From Melioribacteraceae bacterium (GTDB lineage: Bacteria > Bacteroidota > Ignavibacteria > Ignavibacteriales > Melioribacteraceae): DNA of 12,205 bases. The position numbers and the translations under genes were made by a program. The DNA lies in assembly GCA_026983755.1 (NCBI GenBank), contig JALSTL010000098.1:1-12205 (forward strand), written 5' to 3'. Below, in pieces: positions 6,402-12,205 of the stretch (its first letter is position 1; every line of letters starts with the position of its first letter). Below the pieces are notes generated by a model, which did not search any database, was not told the origin of the DNA, and worked only from the letters and a program-made list of their open reading frames with translations.

Positions 6402-7739
6402 TTATTTCAAAAAGTGTTTATCAATAAACGAAGTATCGTATTGTGCATTAAGGAATTTTTCATTTCCCAAAACTTCCATGTGGAACGGAATTGTAGTTTT
6501 AATACCTTCAATGGCAAATTCTTCGAACGCACGTTTAGCCCGAGCTATTGCATGGTTACGATTACTACCCCAAACAATCATTTTTGCAATTAATGAATCG
6601 TAATATGGTTGAACGGTATATTGATTGTAAATGTGAGAATCAATTCTTACACCAAATCCGCCGGGAAAGTGTAAATAATTTATTTTACCCGGTGTTGGTC
6701 TAAAATTATTTTCCGGATCTTCGGCATTAATTCTAAATTCAAAACAATGTCCAACTTGTTTATTAGGAATTTCGGTTATTTTTTTACCGGCGGCAACAAT
6801 AATTTGCTGTTTAATCAAATCAACATTATTTACCATTTCGGAAATAGGATGTTCCACTTGAATTCTTGTATTCATTTCGATAAAATAAAAATTTTGATTT
6901 TTATCCACCAGAAATTCTACAGTTCCGGCACCTTGGTAATTAACGGATTTGGCGCCGAGTATTGCGGCTTCGGCCATCTTTTTTCTTGTTTCTTCGGTTA
7001 TAAAGGGACTTGGAGTTTCTTCAATTAATTTTTGATGTCTTCTTTGAATAGTGCAATCTCTTTCGCCGTATTGATAAACGTTACCGAAACTATCACCCAT
7101 AATTTGAATTTCCACATGATGAGGATTTTCCACAAATTTTTCCAAATACATTTCACCGTTATTAAAAGCGGCTTCGGCTTCGGCACTTGCGTTTTGATAG
7201 GCTTTTTCCAATTCTTCTTCTTTCCAAACAATGCGCATACCTTTACCACCGCCCCCGGCGGAAGCTTTTAACATTATAGGGTAACCTATTTTTTTTGCAA
7301 TACTTTTTGCTTCGTCTATATTTTTTAATGCACCTTCACTTCCGGGAACAACAGGAACTCCAACTTTTTGCATTGTTTTTTTTGCCAAAGCTTTATCTCC
7401 CATACGGTTTATCATATCGGGAGATGGTCCTATAAATTTTATATTGGAATTATCACAAATTTCAGAAAACTCAGCATTTTCCGCTAAAAATCCGTAACCA
7501 GGGTGAATTGCATCTGCACCGGTAACTTCCGCAGCGGCAATTATACTTGGAATTTTCAAGTAACTTTCTTTTGATTGAGCCGGACCAATGCAAACGGCTT
7601 CGTCTGCAAAAATAACATGTAAAGAATCTTTATCGGCTTCCGAATATACGGCTACCGTAGGAATTTCCAATTCTTTGCAGGTTCTTATAATTCTAAGAGC
7701 AATTTCTCCTCGGTTAGCAATAAGAATTTTTTTGAACAA
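6402..7739 (-). CDS. accC: Biotin carboxylase subunit of acetyl-CoA carboxylase
   Basis: This 445-residue full-length AccC carboxylates biotin on AccB using ATP and bicarbonate, the first half of the acetyl-CoA carboxylase reaction that opens fatty acid synthesis. The N-terminal domain begins FKKILIANRGEIALRIIRTC. The ATP-grasp domain has the glycine-rich loop GGGGKG (162-167), GERDCTIQRRHQK (225-237) and the catalytic FIEMNTRIQVEH (286-297, with E288, N290, R292). The C-terminal domain includes NAEDP and TPGKI. Translation starts at a TTG (7739-7737), well supported by AGAGGA with a seven-base spacer and by the family N-terminus. It follows accB by 34 bases. The carboxyltransferase genes accA and accD are not in the window. 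A propionyl- or pyruvate-carboxylase biotin carboxylase is possible in principle, but the stand-alone size and accB neighbour favour AccC. Confidence 0.96.
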   Translation of the reverse strand: MFKKILIANRGEIALRIIRTCKELEIPTVAVYSEADKDSLHVIFADEAVCIGPAQSKESYLKIPSIIAAAEVTGADAIHPGYGFLAENAEFSEICDNSNIKFIGPSPDMINRMGDKALAKKTMQKVGVPVVPGSEGALKNIDEAKSIAKKIGYPIMLKASAGGGGKGMRIVWKEEELEKAYQNASAEAEAAFNNGEMYLEKFVENPHHVEIQIMGDSFGNVYQYGERDCTIQRRHQKLIEETPSPFITEETRKKMAEAAILGAKSVNYQGAGTVEFLVDKNQNFYFIEMNTRIQVEHPISEMVNNVDLIKQQIIVAAGKKITEIPNKQVGHCFEFRINAEDPENNFRPTPGKINYLHFPGGFGVRIDSHIYNQYTVQPYYDSLIAKMIVWGSNRNHAIARAKRAFEEFAIEGIKTTIPFHMEVLGNEKFLNAQYDTSFIDKHFLK

Positions 7740-7773
7740 GTGAGGGTCCTCTAATTATTTAAATTTTCGGCAA

Positions 7774-8253
7774 TTAACTTTTTTCAATTTCAAAAAGAGG
7801 TTGATTAAATTCAACCGGTGTTTCATTGTCAACAAGAATTTTAACAATTTTACCATCAATATCGGATTCAATTTCATTCATAAGTTTCATAGCTTCCACA
7901 ATGCAAAGAACCGAACCGACAGAAACGGTATCGCCAACTTTAACATAAGGATCCGCATCCGGTGCGGGCGCTCTGTAAAATGTTCCGACAATTGGTGAAG
8001 TAACAACATGAATGTTTGAATTTGCATTGCTTTTATTGTGGTTCGTTTCGTTTTCGGTATCTTTATTTGATATAACCGGCTGAGCAGAAACTTGATGTAT
8101 TACTGTTTCTTTTCCTGGTAGTTCAGTAAAATTTTGTGTAATCTTTCCGTTTTTGGATATTTTAATTTTAAGGTCGCCTTCGCTTATGGAAAAATCGCTT
8201 ATTTTACTGTTTTCAACTATCTTAATTAATTTTTTAATTTCGTTAATATCCAT
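7774..8253 (-). CDS. accB: Biotin carboxyl carrier protein of acetyl-CoA carboxylase
   Basis: This is AccB, 159 residues from the ATG chosen here. It carries biotin between the biotin carboxylase and the carboxyltransferase. The N-terminal helix region begins MDINEIKKLIKIVE, typical of AccB. A linker of about 35 residues follows, rich in Asn, Ser, Thr and Lys rather than the usual Ala and Pro. The biotinyl domain runs from VTSPIVGTFYRAPAP to the end, with the biotinylated lysine in VEAMKLMNE (K123 in this numbering). A GTG three codons upstream (8262-8260) would add MYK. I prefer the ATG because AAAGAG lies eight bases before it and because family members start at MD. The gene lies 12 bases after efp and 34 before accC, a classic efp-accB-accC arrangement. 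Confidence 0.95.
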   Translation of the reverse strand: MDINEIKKLIKIVENSKISDFSISEGDLKIKISKNGKITQNFTELPGKETVIHQVSAQPVISNKDTENETNHNKSNANSNIHVVTSPIVGTFYRAPAPDADPYVKVGDTVSVGSVLCIVEAMKLMNEIESDIDGKIVKILVDNETPVEFNQPLFEIEKS

Positions 8254-8265
8254 TTTGTACACTCT

Positions 8266-8832
8266 TTATTTTTTTATTCGTTCCATGTATTCTCCGGTTC
8301 TGGTATCAACTTTTAACAAATCGCCTTCATTTATGAATAGCGGTACGTTGATTGTAGTTCCGGTTTCTAATTTAGCAGGTTTAACGGCATTTGTTGCTGT
8401 GTTTCCTTTAAAGCCCGGTTCGGTTTCAACAACTTCCAATTGAACATGAACGGGAATTTCCACGGTTACAATTTGATCAGCATCATCAACTAATAATTCA
8501 ACTGTTTCACCTTCTTTTAAAAATCTTTCTCCTCCGTCGAACATTTCGAGAGGAACATTAACTTGTTCGTAGGTTTCATTATCCATTAAAACCAAACCGG
8601 ATGCTTCTTTATATAGGTATTGGTATTTTTTCCGTTCAACGCGAACAACTTCAACACTTTCTCCGGCACGAAAGGTATTATCCAAAACTTTACCGGTTCG
8701 TAGGTTTTTTAGTGTACTTCTAACAAAAGCACCTCCTTTACCCGGTTTTACATGTTGAAAATTTGTGATTGAATATAAATCATTTTTAAATTTTATTATT
8801 AAACCGTTTCTAAAATCCGATGTATTAGCCAT
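8266..8832 (-). CDS. efp: Translation elongation factor P
   Basis: This 188-residue, three-domain EF-P binds the ribosome near the E site and relieves stalling at consecutive prolines. It starts ANTSDFRNGLIIKF. The functional loop is HVKPGKGGAFV with the tip lysine K32, the residue that is modified in species with EpmA/B or related enzymes. Domain II/III shows VELLVDDADQIVTVEIPVHVQLEVVETEPG and the C-terminal signature region TNAVKPAKLETG ... VPLFINEGDLLKVDTRTGEYMER. No modification gene is next to it. AAGGA lies just upstream of the ATG, somewhat close. It follows the TPR protein by 30 bases and leads into accB, so it is probably part of a long minus-strand transcript. Confidence 0.97.
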   Translation of the reverse strand: MANTSDFRNGLIIKFKNDLYSITNFQHVKPGKGGAFVRSTLKNLRTGKVLDNTFRAGESVEVVRVERKKYQYLYKEASGLVLMDNETYEQVNVPLEMFDGGERFLKEGETVELLVDDADQIVTVEIPVHVQLEVVETEPGFKGNTATNAVKPAKLETGTTINVPLFINEGDLLKVDTRTGEYMERIKK

Positions 8833-8862
8833 AATTCCTTACAATTTATTTTATAAAAAAAA

Positions 8863-9546
8863 TTATATTTGAGCTAAATATTTATCCACCTCTCCGGCAA
8901 CTGCACTGGTTTTAAATTGTTTTTTTATTTTTTTCAGTACCGTAGCGGCCATATCTTTTTTATTTGCTTTTATAAAATTTATTCCTGCGTTCAATAAATA
9001 ATCGGGTGTTAAAGGATTAAATTTTGAAACAGTTGCGGCTTTATTATAAAAATTTGCCGCTTCTAAAAAATTTCCTTCTTTTTGATAACATGCGGCAATA
9101 CCGGCGTATGCCGCCGCTTTGTGTAGTTTACTTTTACCGGAATATTCTTCAAAATATTTTTTTGCATTTTTATAATCGCCTAAATAATAGTATGAATCTG
9201 CAAGATAAATTTTAGCAAATTCTCCTTGTTCGGTATTTCCGTAATTTTCCACTATTGATTTTAATCCTATTAAATTTGTTCCCGGTTCTCCTTCAACAGC
9301 TTTTTTATAGGAACCCTTTTCAAATAACGGAATTACCTTTGCCAATTCGGTTGTGGCTTCTTGGTTGTCTTCGGTTTTTTTGTTTTGATACCAAATAATT
9401 GCCAATGCAATAATAGCAATTGCCGCAACACCTATTATAATGTTTTGCTTATGAAGTTCGTAGAATTCTTCTACTTTATAAAATGTTGTAACAAGTTGAT
9501 CTTCTTGGATTTCTTTTCTTTTGATTTTTTTCTTTTTTTGTACCAT
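8863..9546 (-). CDS. Membrane-anchored TPR protein
   Basis: This 227-residue protein has a very basic N-terminus (QKKKKIKRKE), one membrane-spanning helix at about 36-53 (IIIGVAAIAIIALAIIWY), and then a helical repeat domain facing the periplasm by the positive-inside rule. Tetratricopeptide-like repeats are seen at about 108-136 (AKIYLADSYYYLGDYKNAKKYFEE), 143-171 (KAAAYAGIAACYQKEGNFLEAANFYNKA) and 183-210. The architecture resembles YfgM, an inner-membrane partner of the Sec translocon and periplasmic chaperones, but sequence alone does not prove that role. The start lacks a Shine-Dalgarno: GATAAATT precedes the ATG. The gap to the preceding PHP gene is 53 bases and holds only a weak TTAGT/ACTAA hairpin. 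Membership of the efp transcript is inferred from spacing. Confidence 0.85.
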   Translation of the reverse strand: MVQKKKKIKRKEIQEDQLVTTFYKVEEFYELHKQNIIIGVAAIAIIALAIIWYQNKKTEDNQEATTELAKVIPLFEKGSYKKAVEGEPGTNLIGLKSIVENYGNTEQGEFAKIYLADSYYYLGDYKNAKKYFEEYSGKSKLHKAAAYAGIAACYQKEGNFLEAANFYNKAATVSKFNPLTPDYLLNAGINFIKANKKDMAATVLKKIKKQFKTSAVAGEVDKYLAQI

Positions 9547-9599
9547 AATTTATCGTTTTATTAGTGTTTTACTAAATTAGATGTGAAAAATAATAAATA

Positions 9600-10637
9600 T
9601 TATTTTCCAATCCTAATATGATTGGAAAAAATCCATGCTTTATTATTTTTATAAACTTCCACTCTGTACTGTCCTTTCTTTTTAACAATAAAACTGCCTT
9701 CCGTACTTTCTATAGAGCTTATTTTTTTTCCGTTATAAATTAAAATTATTTCGGCGGAGGATTTTGGCAAAATAACTTTTAATTTTATGTTTGTATTGTT
9801 AGGTACCGTATCTCCCATTTGAAATTTCTTTTTCCCGTCGGTTGCAAAAAAACGAAATCCTTTTGCATTACCATGATAGTGATTGGCAAAAAAACATCTT
9901 CCGTAGGCAAGTGTATTGTAAATTATTGTTTTTGCTTTTTGAATATTTTTATTTTCTATTTTTTTCTCTGCTAAAATATGTGTCCTTATCGATTTAAAAA
10001 GTACTTTGTAAGGAAAAACTTCCACTTCAACAAAGCCTAAAATATTTACTTTATGCGCATGGGCATCTACACCTCCAATACCTACTATTTTACCGGTTTT
10101 ATTTAGTTCGTCCCATTTTGCAAGTGTTTCTTTTTTAGGAGCATTAATTGAACGAAGAGGATGAATAAAATGATTATATTTATTTTCTTCGGTAAGTCCT
10201 TCCATCCATTCGGACATGTGATTCCAAATTTCGATGCCGTTAAATCCTTTTACGTTCCAAGCCGTCCAAGGATAAGGAGGATGTTCTTTCATGGAACTTC
10301 TACTTTCGAAAGGATGGGCAATAAAACCGATGCCTCCGGCTTGTTTAACTTTTTTTACATATTCTTCGGCGGTTAGTCTAGTGGAAAATGTTTCGTTTAT
10401 ATTAAGCGCCAAATAATGGTTTTTATTTATTTTATCATTTAATTCCGTTCCTACAAGCAGCAAGGTTTTTCCATAGCGTTTTTCGTAACCTTCGTGAAGT
10501 GCTCTTAATGTATTGTGATCGGTCAATATGATAAAGTCCAATCCTACTTCACCGGCAATTCGCGCAATTTCTGTAACATCACCGGAACCATCGGAAAATT
10601 TTGAATGAATGTGTATTGAACCAACGTATTCGAACAT
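9600..10637 (-). CDS. PHP-domain metallohydrolase (CehA/McbA-like)
   Basis: This 345-residue protein has a polymerase-and-histidinol-phosphatase (PHP) domain at about 1-250. The metal ligands are recognisable in order: H9 and H11 in IHIHSKFSDGSG with D16, D40 and H41 in LTDHNT, E65 in VGTEL, H108 in IAHPF, then GVDAHAH (D191, H193). No signal peptide is seen, so the protein is probably cytoplasmic. PHP proteins hydrolyse phosphoester bonds with two or three bound metals. The order of motifs and the GVDAHAH ending recall the CehA/McbA group, whose physiological substrates are mostly unknown. Residues about 260-345 form a beta-rich tail (KFQMGDTVPN ... KLKVILP ... YRVEVYKNNKAWIFSNHIRIG), which reads as a separate beta-sandwich. 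The ribosome site AGGT lies in one arm of a small hairpin. The gene follows the small barrel protein by 31 bases. Confidence 0.88.
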   Translation of the reverse strand: MFEYVGSIHIHSKFSDGSGDVTEIARIAGEVGLDFIILTDHNTLRALHEGYEKRYGKTLLLVGTELNDKINKNHYLALNINETFSTRLTAEEYVKKVKQAGGIGFIAHPFESRSSMKEHPPYPWTAWNVKGFNGIEIWNHMSEWMEGLTEENKYNHFIHPLRSINAPKKETLAKWDELNKTGKIVGIGGVDAHAHKVNILGFVEVEVFPYKVLFKSIRTHILAEKKIENKNIQKAKTIIYNTLAYGRCFFANHYHGNAKGFRFFATDGKKKFQMGDTVPNNTNIKLKVILPKSSAEIILIYNGKKISSIESTEGSFIVKKKGQYRVEVYKNNKAWIFSNHIRIGK

Positions 10638-10646
10638 GTTTTATAT

Positions 10647-10662
10647 TTACCTATCGAGGTAA
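10647..10662 (-). promoter_or_regulatory. Small hairpin covering the PHP gene ribosome binding site
   Basis: The minus strand reads TTACCT, CGAT, AGGTAA: a perfect six-pair stem with a four-base loop, nine bases before the ATG at 10637. The AGG of the likely Shine-Dalgarno lies in the 3' arm, so folding would hide it. The stem is small and may be chance. Confidence 0.3.
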
Positions 10663-10668
10663 CGTTAA

Positions 10669-10983
10669 TTAAACCATAATTGCCGTTTCCACTTCAAATA
10701 GTGTTGAGTAGTGTGTAGTTTTATCTATTATAAGATCGGAAAGTTTAGACATTAAAATATCTGCTCTTTCATTATCAACTTCGTCGGCTTCTTCCCATGC
10801 TTTTTTTGATTTGTAAATATATATTTCTTGAAATCTGTTTTGTTTACCTTTTTCTTCGAAAACGGAATAATTTTCCAAACCTTCGCTTTTTATTACGTTT
10901 TTCAATTCTCTTATTATTTCCAAATATTCTTCTCTTTTTTCAGGTATAATATCATATTTAACTGAAAATATTACTCTATCCAT
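10669..10983 (-). CDS. Small dimeric alpha/beta-barrel (ABM-like) protein
   Basis: This 104-residue cytoplasmic protein of unassigned function has a predicted strand-helix-helix-strand-strand-helix order: VIFSVKYDI, EKREEYLEIIRELKNVI, YSVFEEKGKQNRFQEIYIYKSKKAWEEAD, SKLSDLII and a last strand STLFEVE. This is the pattern of dimeric ferredoxin-like barrels such as the antibiotic-biosynthesis-monooxygenase (ABM)/Dabb/NIPSNAP type. The FQEIYIYKSKKAWEEA stretch is typical of such folds, in which a strand is followed by 'S.eAw..h'. No catalytic residue can be named and no cofactor motif is visible. The ATG has AGGAA upstream. The gene is followed by the PHP hydrolase 31 bases later, so the two probably share a transcript and perhaps a pathway. 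A promoter and a 21-base-period repeat lie upstream. Confidence 0.75.
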   Translation of the reverse strand: MDRVIFSVKYDIIPEKREEYLEIIRELKNVIKSEGLENYSVFEEKGKQNRFQEIYIYKSKKAWEEADEVDNERADILMSKLSDLIIDKTTHYSTLFEVETAIMV

Positions 10984-11015
10984 TTAGTTCCTCATTTTAA
11001 ATATTTTTATTTCCT

Positions 11016-11045
11016 AATATAAAGAATTTTTTTAGTTACTGTAAT
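11016..11045 (-). promoter_or_regulatory. Candidate promoter of the small barrel protein/PHP unit
   Basis: The minus strand has ATTACA (11045-11040), an 18-base spacer and TATATT (11021-11016), 4/6 and 5/6 matches to sigma-70. The expected start near 11009 leaves a leader of about 25 bases containing GAGGAA. Confidence 0.4.
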
Positions 11046-11055
11046 ATAATTTTAG

Positions 11056-11085
11056 AATTGTTAACTAATGTGAAATAATTGTTAA
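11056..11085. repeat. Direct repeat AATTGTTAA with 21-base period
   Basis: AATTGTTAA occurs at 11056-11064 and 11077-11085. The similarity continues downstream as CTAATGTGA and GCTAATATA, allowing one inserted base. The pair lies just upstream of the candidate -35 of the small barrel protein gene, two helical turns apart, as tandem regulator sites often are. It may also be a simple local duplication. Confidence 0.45.
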
Positions 11086-11100
11086 GCTAATATAATGAAA

Positions 11101-11772
11101 TTATTTTTCACCAAAATATTTCTTTATTAAATGAACCGCTTTTTTGCTGCCGAGTTTTTCAGCAATTTTAAAATCATGCAACGCTTCGTTTCGGTCATTC
11201 ATTTTATATCTAACAACACCTCTTTGTGAAAAAGCATCGGCAAAATTATGTTTTATTAAGATGGCTTTGTTTATATCTTCTATTGCACCGCTATAGTCTT
11301 TAAGTATTTCTTTTATGCTTGCACGCATCAAGTAAGCAGAATAATTTTTGGGATTCCGCTCTATTATTTTGGTAAAATCTTCAAATTCGTTTTTGTATTT
11401 TAGGGCTTTTTGTCTGTCTATATTAGGTATCGAATCTAAATAACCTTGAAATCCTTCCGACTTATTATTATGTTCCAAATCGAATAATTCATTTTCTATA
11501 ATCTCCTCTGCTTTTTGATAGCCCAAATCTCTGGATTTGCAAAAATCTTTATATGCTCCTTCTCTATCTTTTAATTTCAACCTTTCTTTACCTCGGCGGT
11601 AATATGCCGTTTCATCTTTAGGGTTAAGATTAATTTCAATACTTAATTTTTCAATAATTTCTTCGGATTTGTAATGGGCTGCATGCTTCTTTTTAGTTTT
11701 TCTTTTTTTGAACAGAATTACTAATACCATTACTATTATAACTATTACATAAATATAATATTGAATTACCAT
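11101..11772 (-). CDS. Membrane-anchored TPR protein
   Basis: This 223-residue protein has an N-terminal membrane helix at about 4-21 (QYYIYVIVIIVMVLVILF), followed by a strongly basic stretch (KKRKTKKKH). By the positive-inside rule the bulk of the protein therefore stays in the cytoplasm, opposite to the TPR protein at 8863-9546. Tetratricopeptide repeats are clear at about 53-86 (DETAYYRRGKERLKLKDREGAYKDFCKSRDLG), 143-176 and 177-210 (ADAFSQRGVVRYKMNDRNEALHDFKIAEKLG). A charged helical insert at 90-130 separates the first repeat from the rest. Its function is not recognised; TPR arrays bind protein partners. AGGAAA supports the ATG. It is first in the minus-strand run and has its own promoter region. 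A 117-base gap separates it from the next gene. Confidence 0.83.
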   Translation of the reverse strand: MVIQYYIYVIVIIVMVLVILFKKRKTKKKHAAHYKSEEIIEKLSIEINLNPKDETAYYRRGKERLKLKDREGAYKDFCKSRDLGYQKAEEIIENELFDLEHNNKSEGFQGYLDSIPNIDRQKALKYKNEFEDFTKIIERNPKNYSAYLMRASIKEILKDYSGAIEDINKAILIKHNFADAFSQRGVVRYKMNDRNEALHDFKIAEKLGSKKAVHLIKKYFGEK

Positions 11773-11804
11773 AGAGTTTTCCTCACAAAAACTTTATTGG
11801 TTAT

Positions 11805-11833
11805 ATTATATTTAACGTTAAATTATTTTTTAA
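11805..11833 (-). promoter_or_regulatory. Candidate promoter of the leftward TPR gene
   Basis: The minus strand has TTAAAA (11833-11828), a 17-base spacer and a perfect TATAAT (11810-11805). The expected start near 11798 gives a 26-base leader with AGGAAA. The 14-base palindrome 11810-11823 fills most of the spacer. Confidence 0.4.
11810..11823. promoter_or_regulatory. 14-base palindrome ATTTAACGTTAAAT
   Basis: A perfect 14-base palindrome lies between the -10 and -35 of the TPR promoter, where a repressor would block polymerase. Its core TAACGTTA recurs at 10660-10667, just before the PHP gene. Operator function is inferred from position only. Confidence 0.3.
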
Positions 11834-11847
11834 ATCTCTTTTTCTCT

Positions 11848-11867
11848 TTTGTATTTGAATATACAAA
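11848..11867. promoter_or_regulatory. 7-6-7 inverted repeat in the divergent region
   Basis: TTTGTAT (11848-11854) and ATACAAA (11861-11867) flank a six-base spacer, giving the 20-base dyad typical of dimeric helix-turn-helix regulator sites. It lies about 15 bases upstream of the TPR -35. No regulator gene is visible nearby. Confidence 0.3.
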
Positions 11868-12052
11868 TAAAAAAATTGTTTTTCTATTTTGGCTTTAAAG
11901 AAATTGCAAAGTGGTATCAATTACCGAAATAAAAATTTTTATTAGTAAACCGAATGTAGCAACAAAGTATTTTACGTTTCATTTGGTAAAATTAATTGCT
12001 ACTGAAAAATAATCTTTTAACCGCTCTTAGATATTTTCAATATATTTATATT

Positions 12053-12058
12053 TATAAT
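12053..12058 (+). promoter_or_regulatory. Candidate -10 element of the rightward gene
   Basis: A perfect TATAAT lies 19 bases before the ATG at 12078, with no convincing -35 at 16-18 bases. The leader would be about 13 bases with no Shine-Dalgarno. Confidence 0.35.
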
Positions 12059-12077
12059 AAAATTTTCAGATTCAAAT

Positions 12078-12205
12078 ATGCCGAACACATTAGCACATAT
12101 AGGAGTTAACGGTTTACTTAGTCGTTCTTTAATTAAAAAATCCGATTTATTTTGGATTTACTTCGGTACACTTATACCGGATATTCCGTGGATTCTTCAA
12201 CGAGC
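12078..12205 (+). CDS. YdjM-like membrane metal-dependent hydrolase (3'-partial)
   Basis: An ATG opens a frame that runs without a stop to the window edge (42 codons plus two bases). It begins MPNTLAHIGVNGLLSRSL and continues SDLFWIYFGTLIPDIPWILQR. The 'MP.T..H', the hydrophobic segment and the 'G...PD.PW' motif resemble the N-terminus of YdjM-type (LexA-regulated, DUF457) inner-membrane proteins annotated as putative metal-dependent hydrolases. In these, an early histidine and Pro-Asp motifs supply metal ligands. Only about a fifth or less of such a protein would be visible, so the family call is tentative. It is transcribed divergently from the TPR gene. No Shine-Dalgarno precedes the ATG. 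Confidence 0.65.
   Translation, partial: MPNTLAHIGVNGLLSRSLIKKSDLFWIYFGTLIPDIPWILQR

Larger units (their letters stand above)
11773..12077. other. Divergent intergenic region with promoters and palindromes
   Basis: This 305-base AT-rich region separates the leftward TPR gene from the rightward YdjM-like gene. It contains the two candidate promoters and two short palindromes listed separately, plus a 16-base A/T palindrome at 11928-11943 that is probably compositional. I found no ORF of note, RNA gene or repeat array in it. Confidence 0.6.

Noticed and set aside
7025..7271. Overlapping open frames within accC and similar frames elsewhere on the opposite strand
   Set aside because: They lie inside strongly supported genes, lack ribosome sites and encode low-complexity Phe/Ile/Asn-rich products, so they are shadows of the real genes.
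8254..8262. GTG start for accB, adding three residues
   Set aside because: The ATG at 8253 has AAAGAG at eight bases and gives the usual AccB N-terminus; the GTG would sit on top of that site.
11928..11943. 16-base perfect palindrome of A and T
   Set aside because: It is made only of A and T in a very AT-rich region, so chance is a sufficient explanation.
1..12205. Mobile element, phage, CRISPR array, toxin-antitoxin pair or RNA gene
   Set aside because: No transposase, terminal repeats, spacer array, toxin-like pair or tRNA/rRNA signature was found, and base composition is even across the window. MazG here is the pyrophosphohydrolase, without mazE or mazF.

Overview
The window is a uniformly AT-rich stretch of ordinary bacterial chromosome. 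There is no sign of phage, transposon, CRISPR array, tRNA or rRNA. Secreted coiled-coil and LysM proteins, a lipoprotein and two membrane-anchored TPR proteins point to a diderm bacterium. The AT bias and the gene set (efp-accB-accC-gcvH run, CehA/McbA-type PHP hydrolase, a C-terminal orphan starting PNTLAHIG) look most like the Ignavibacteriota/Chlorobiota side of the FCB group. That placement is an inference from protein style only.

Layout. The left edge holds the 3' part of mazG (+), then a 252-base gap and a + strand gene for a CheW-like protein with a chemoreceptor zinc-binding (CZB) domain inserted in it. From 1523 to 11772 thirteen consecutive genes lie on the minus strand. Read in the direction of transcription they are: a membrane TPR protein; a small dimeric alpha/beta-barrel protein; a PHP hydrolase; a second membrane TPR protein; efp; accB; accC; gcvH; an inverted repeat; guaA; radC; a small coiled-coil lipoprotein; a secreted coiled-coil LysM protein; another inverted repeat; and phoH. 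The right edge holds the start of a divergent + strand gene resembling YdjM-type membrane hydrolases.

Functionally, the centre is housekeeping. accB and accC supply the biotin carrier and biotin carboxylase of acetyl-CoA carboxylase. efp rescues polyproline stalls, gcvH carries lipoate, and guaA makes GMP. The lipoprotein/LysM pair is an envelope module, and its two members share a near-identical coiled-coil segment. phoH and mazG are stress or nucleotide-housekeeping genes.

The most interesting points are: (1) the CheW fold split by a complete CZB zinc site; (2) phoH, whose perfect Shine-Dalgarno faces an AUA codon while the only conventional start lies 28 bases away; (3) the matched coiled-coil segments in the lipoprotein and LysM protein, conserved in protein but not in codons; (4) two intergenic inverted repeats, before phoH and guaA, that read both as terminators and as operators around a promoter. 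I see no clearly new multi-gene system.
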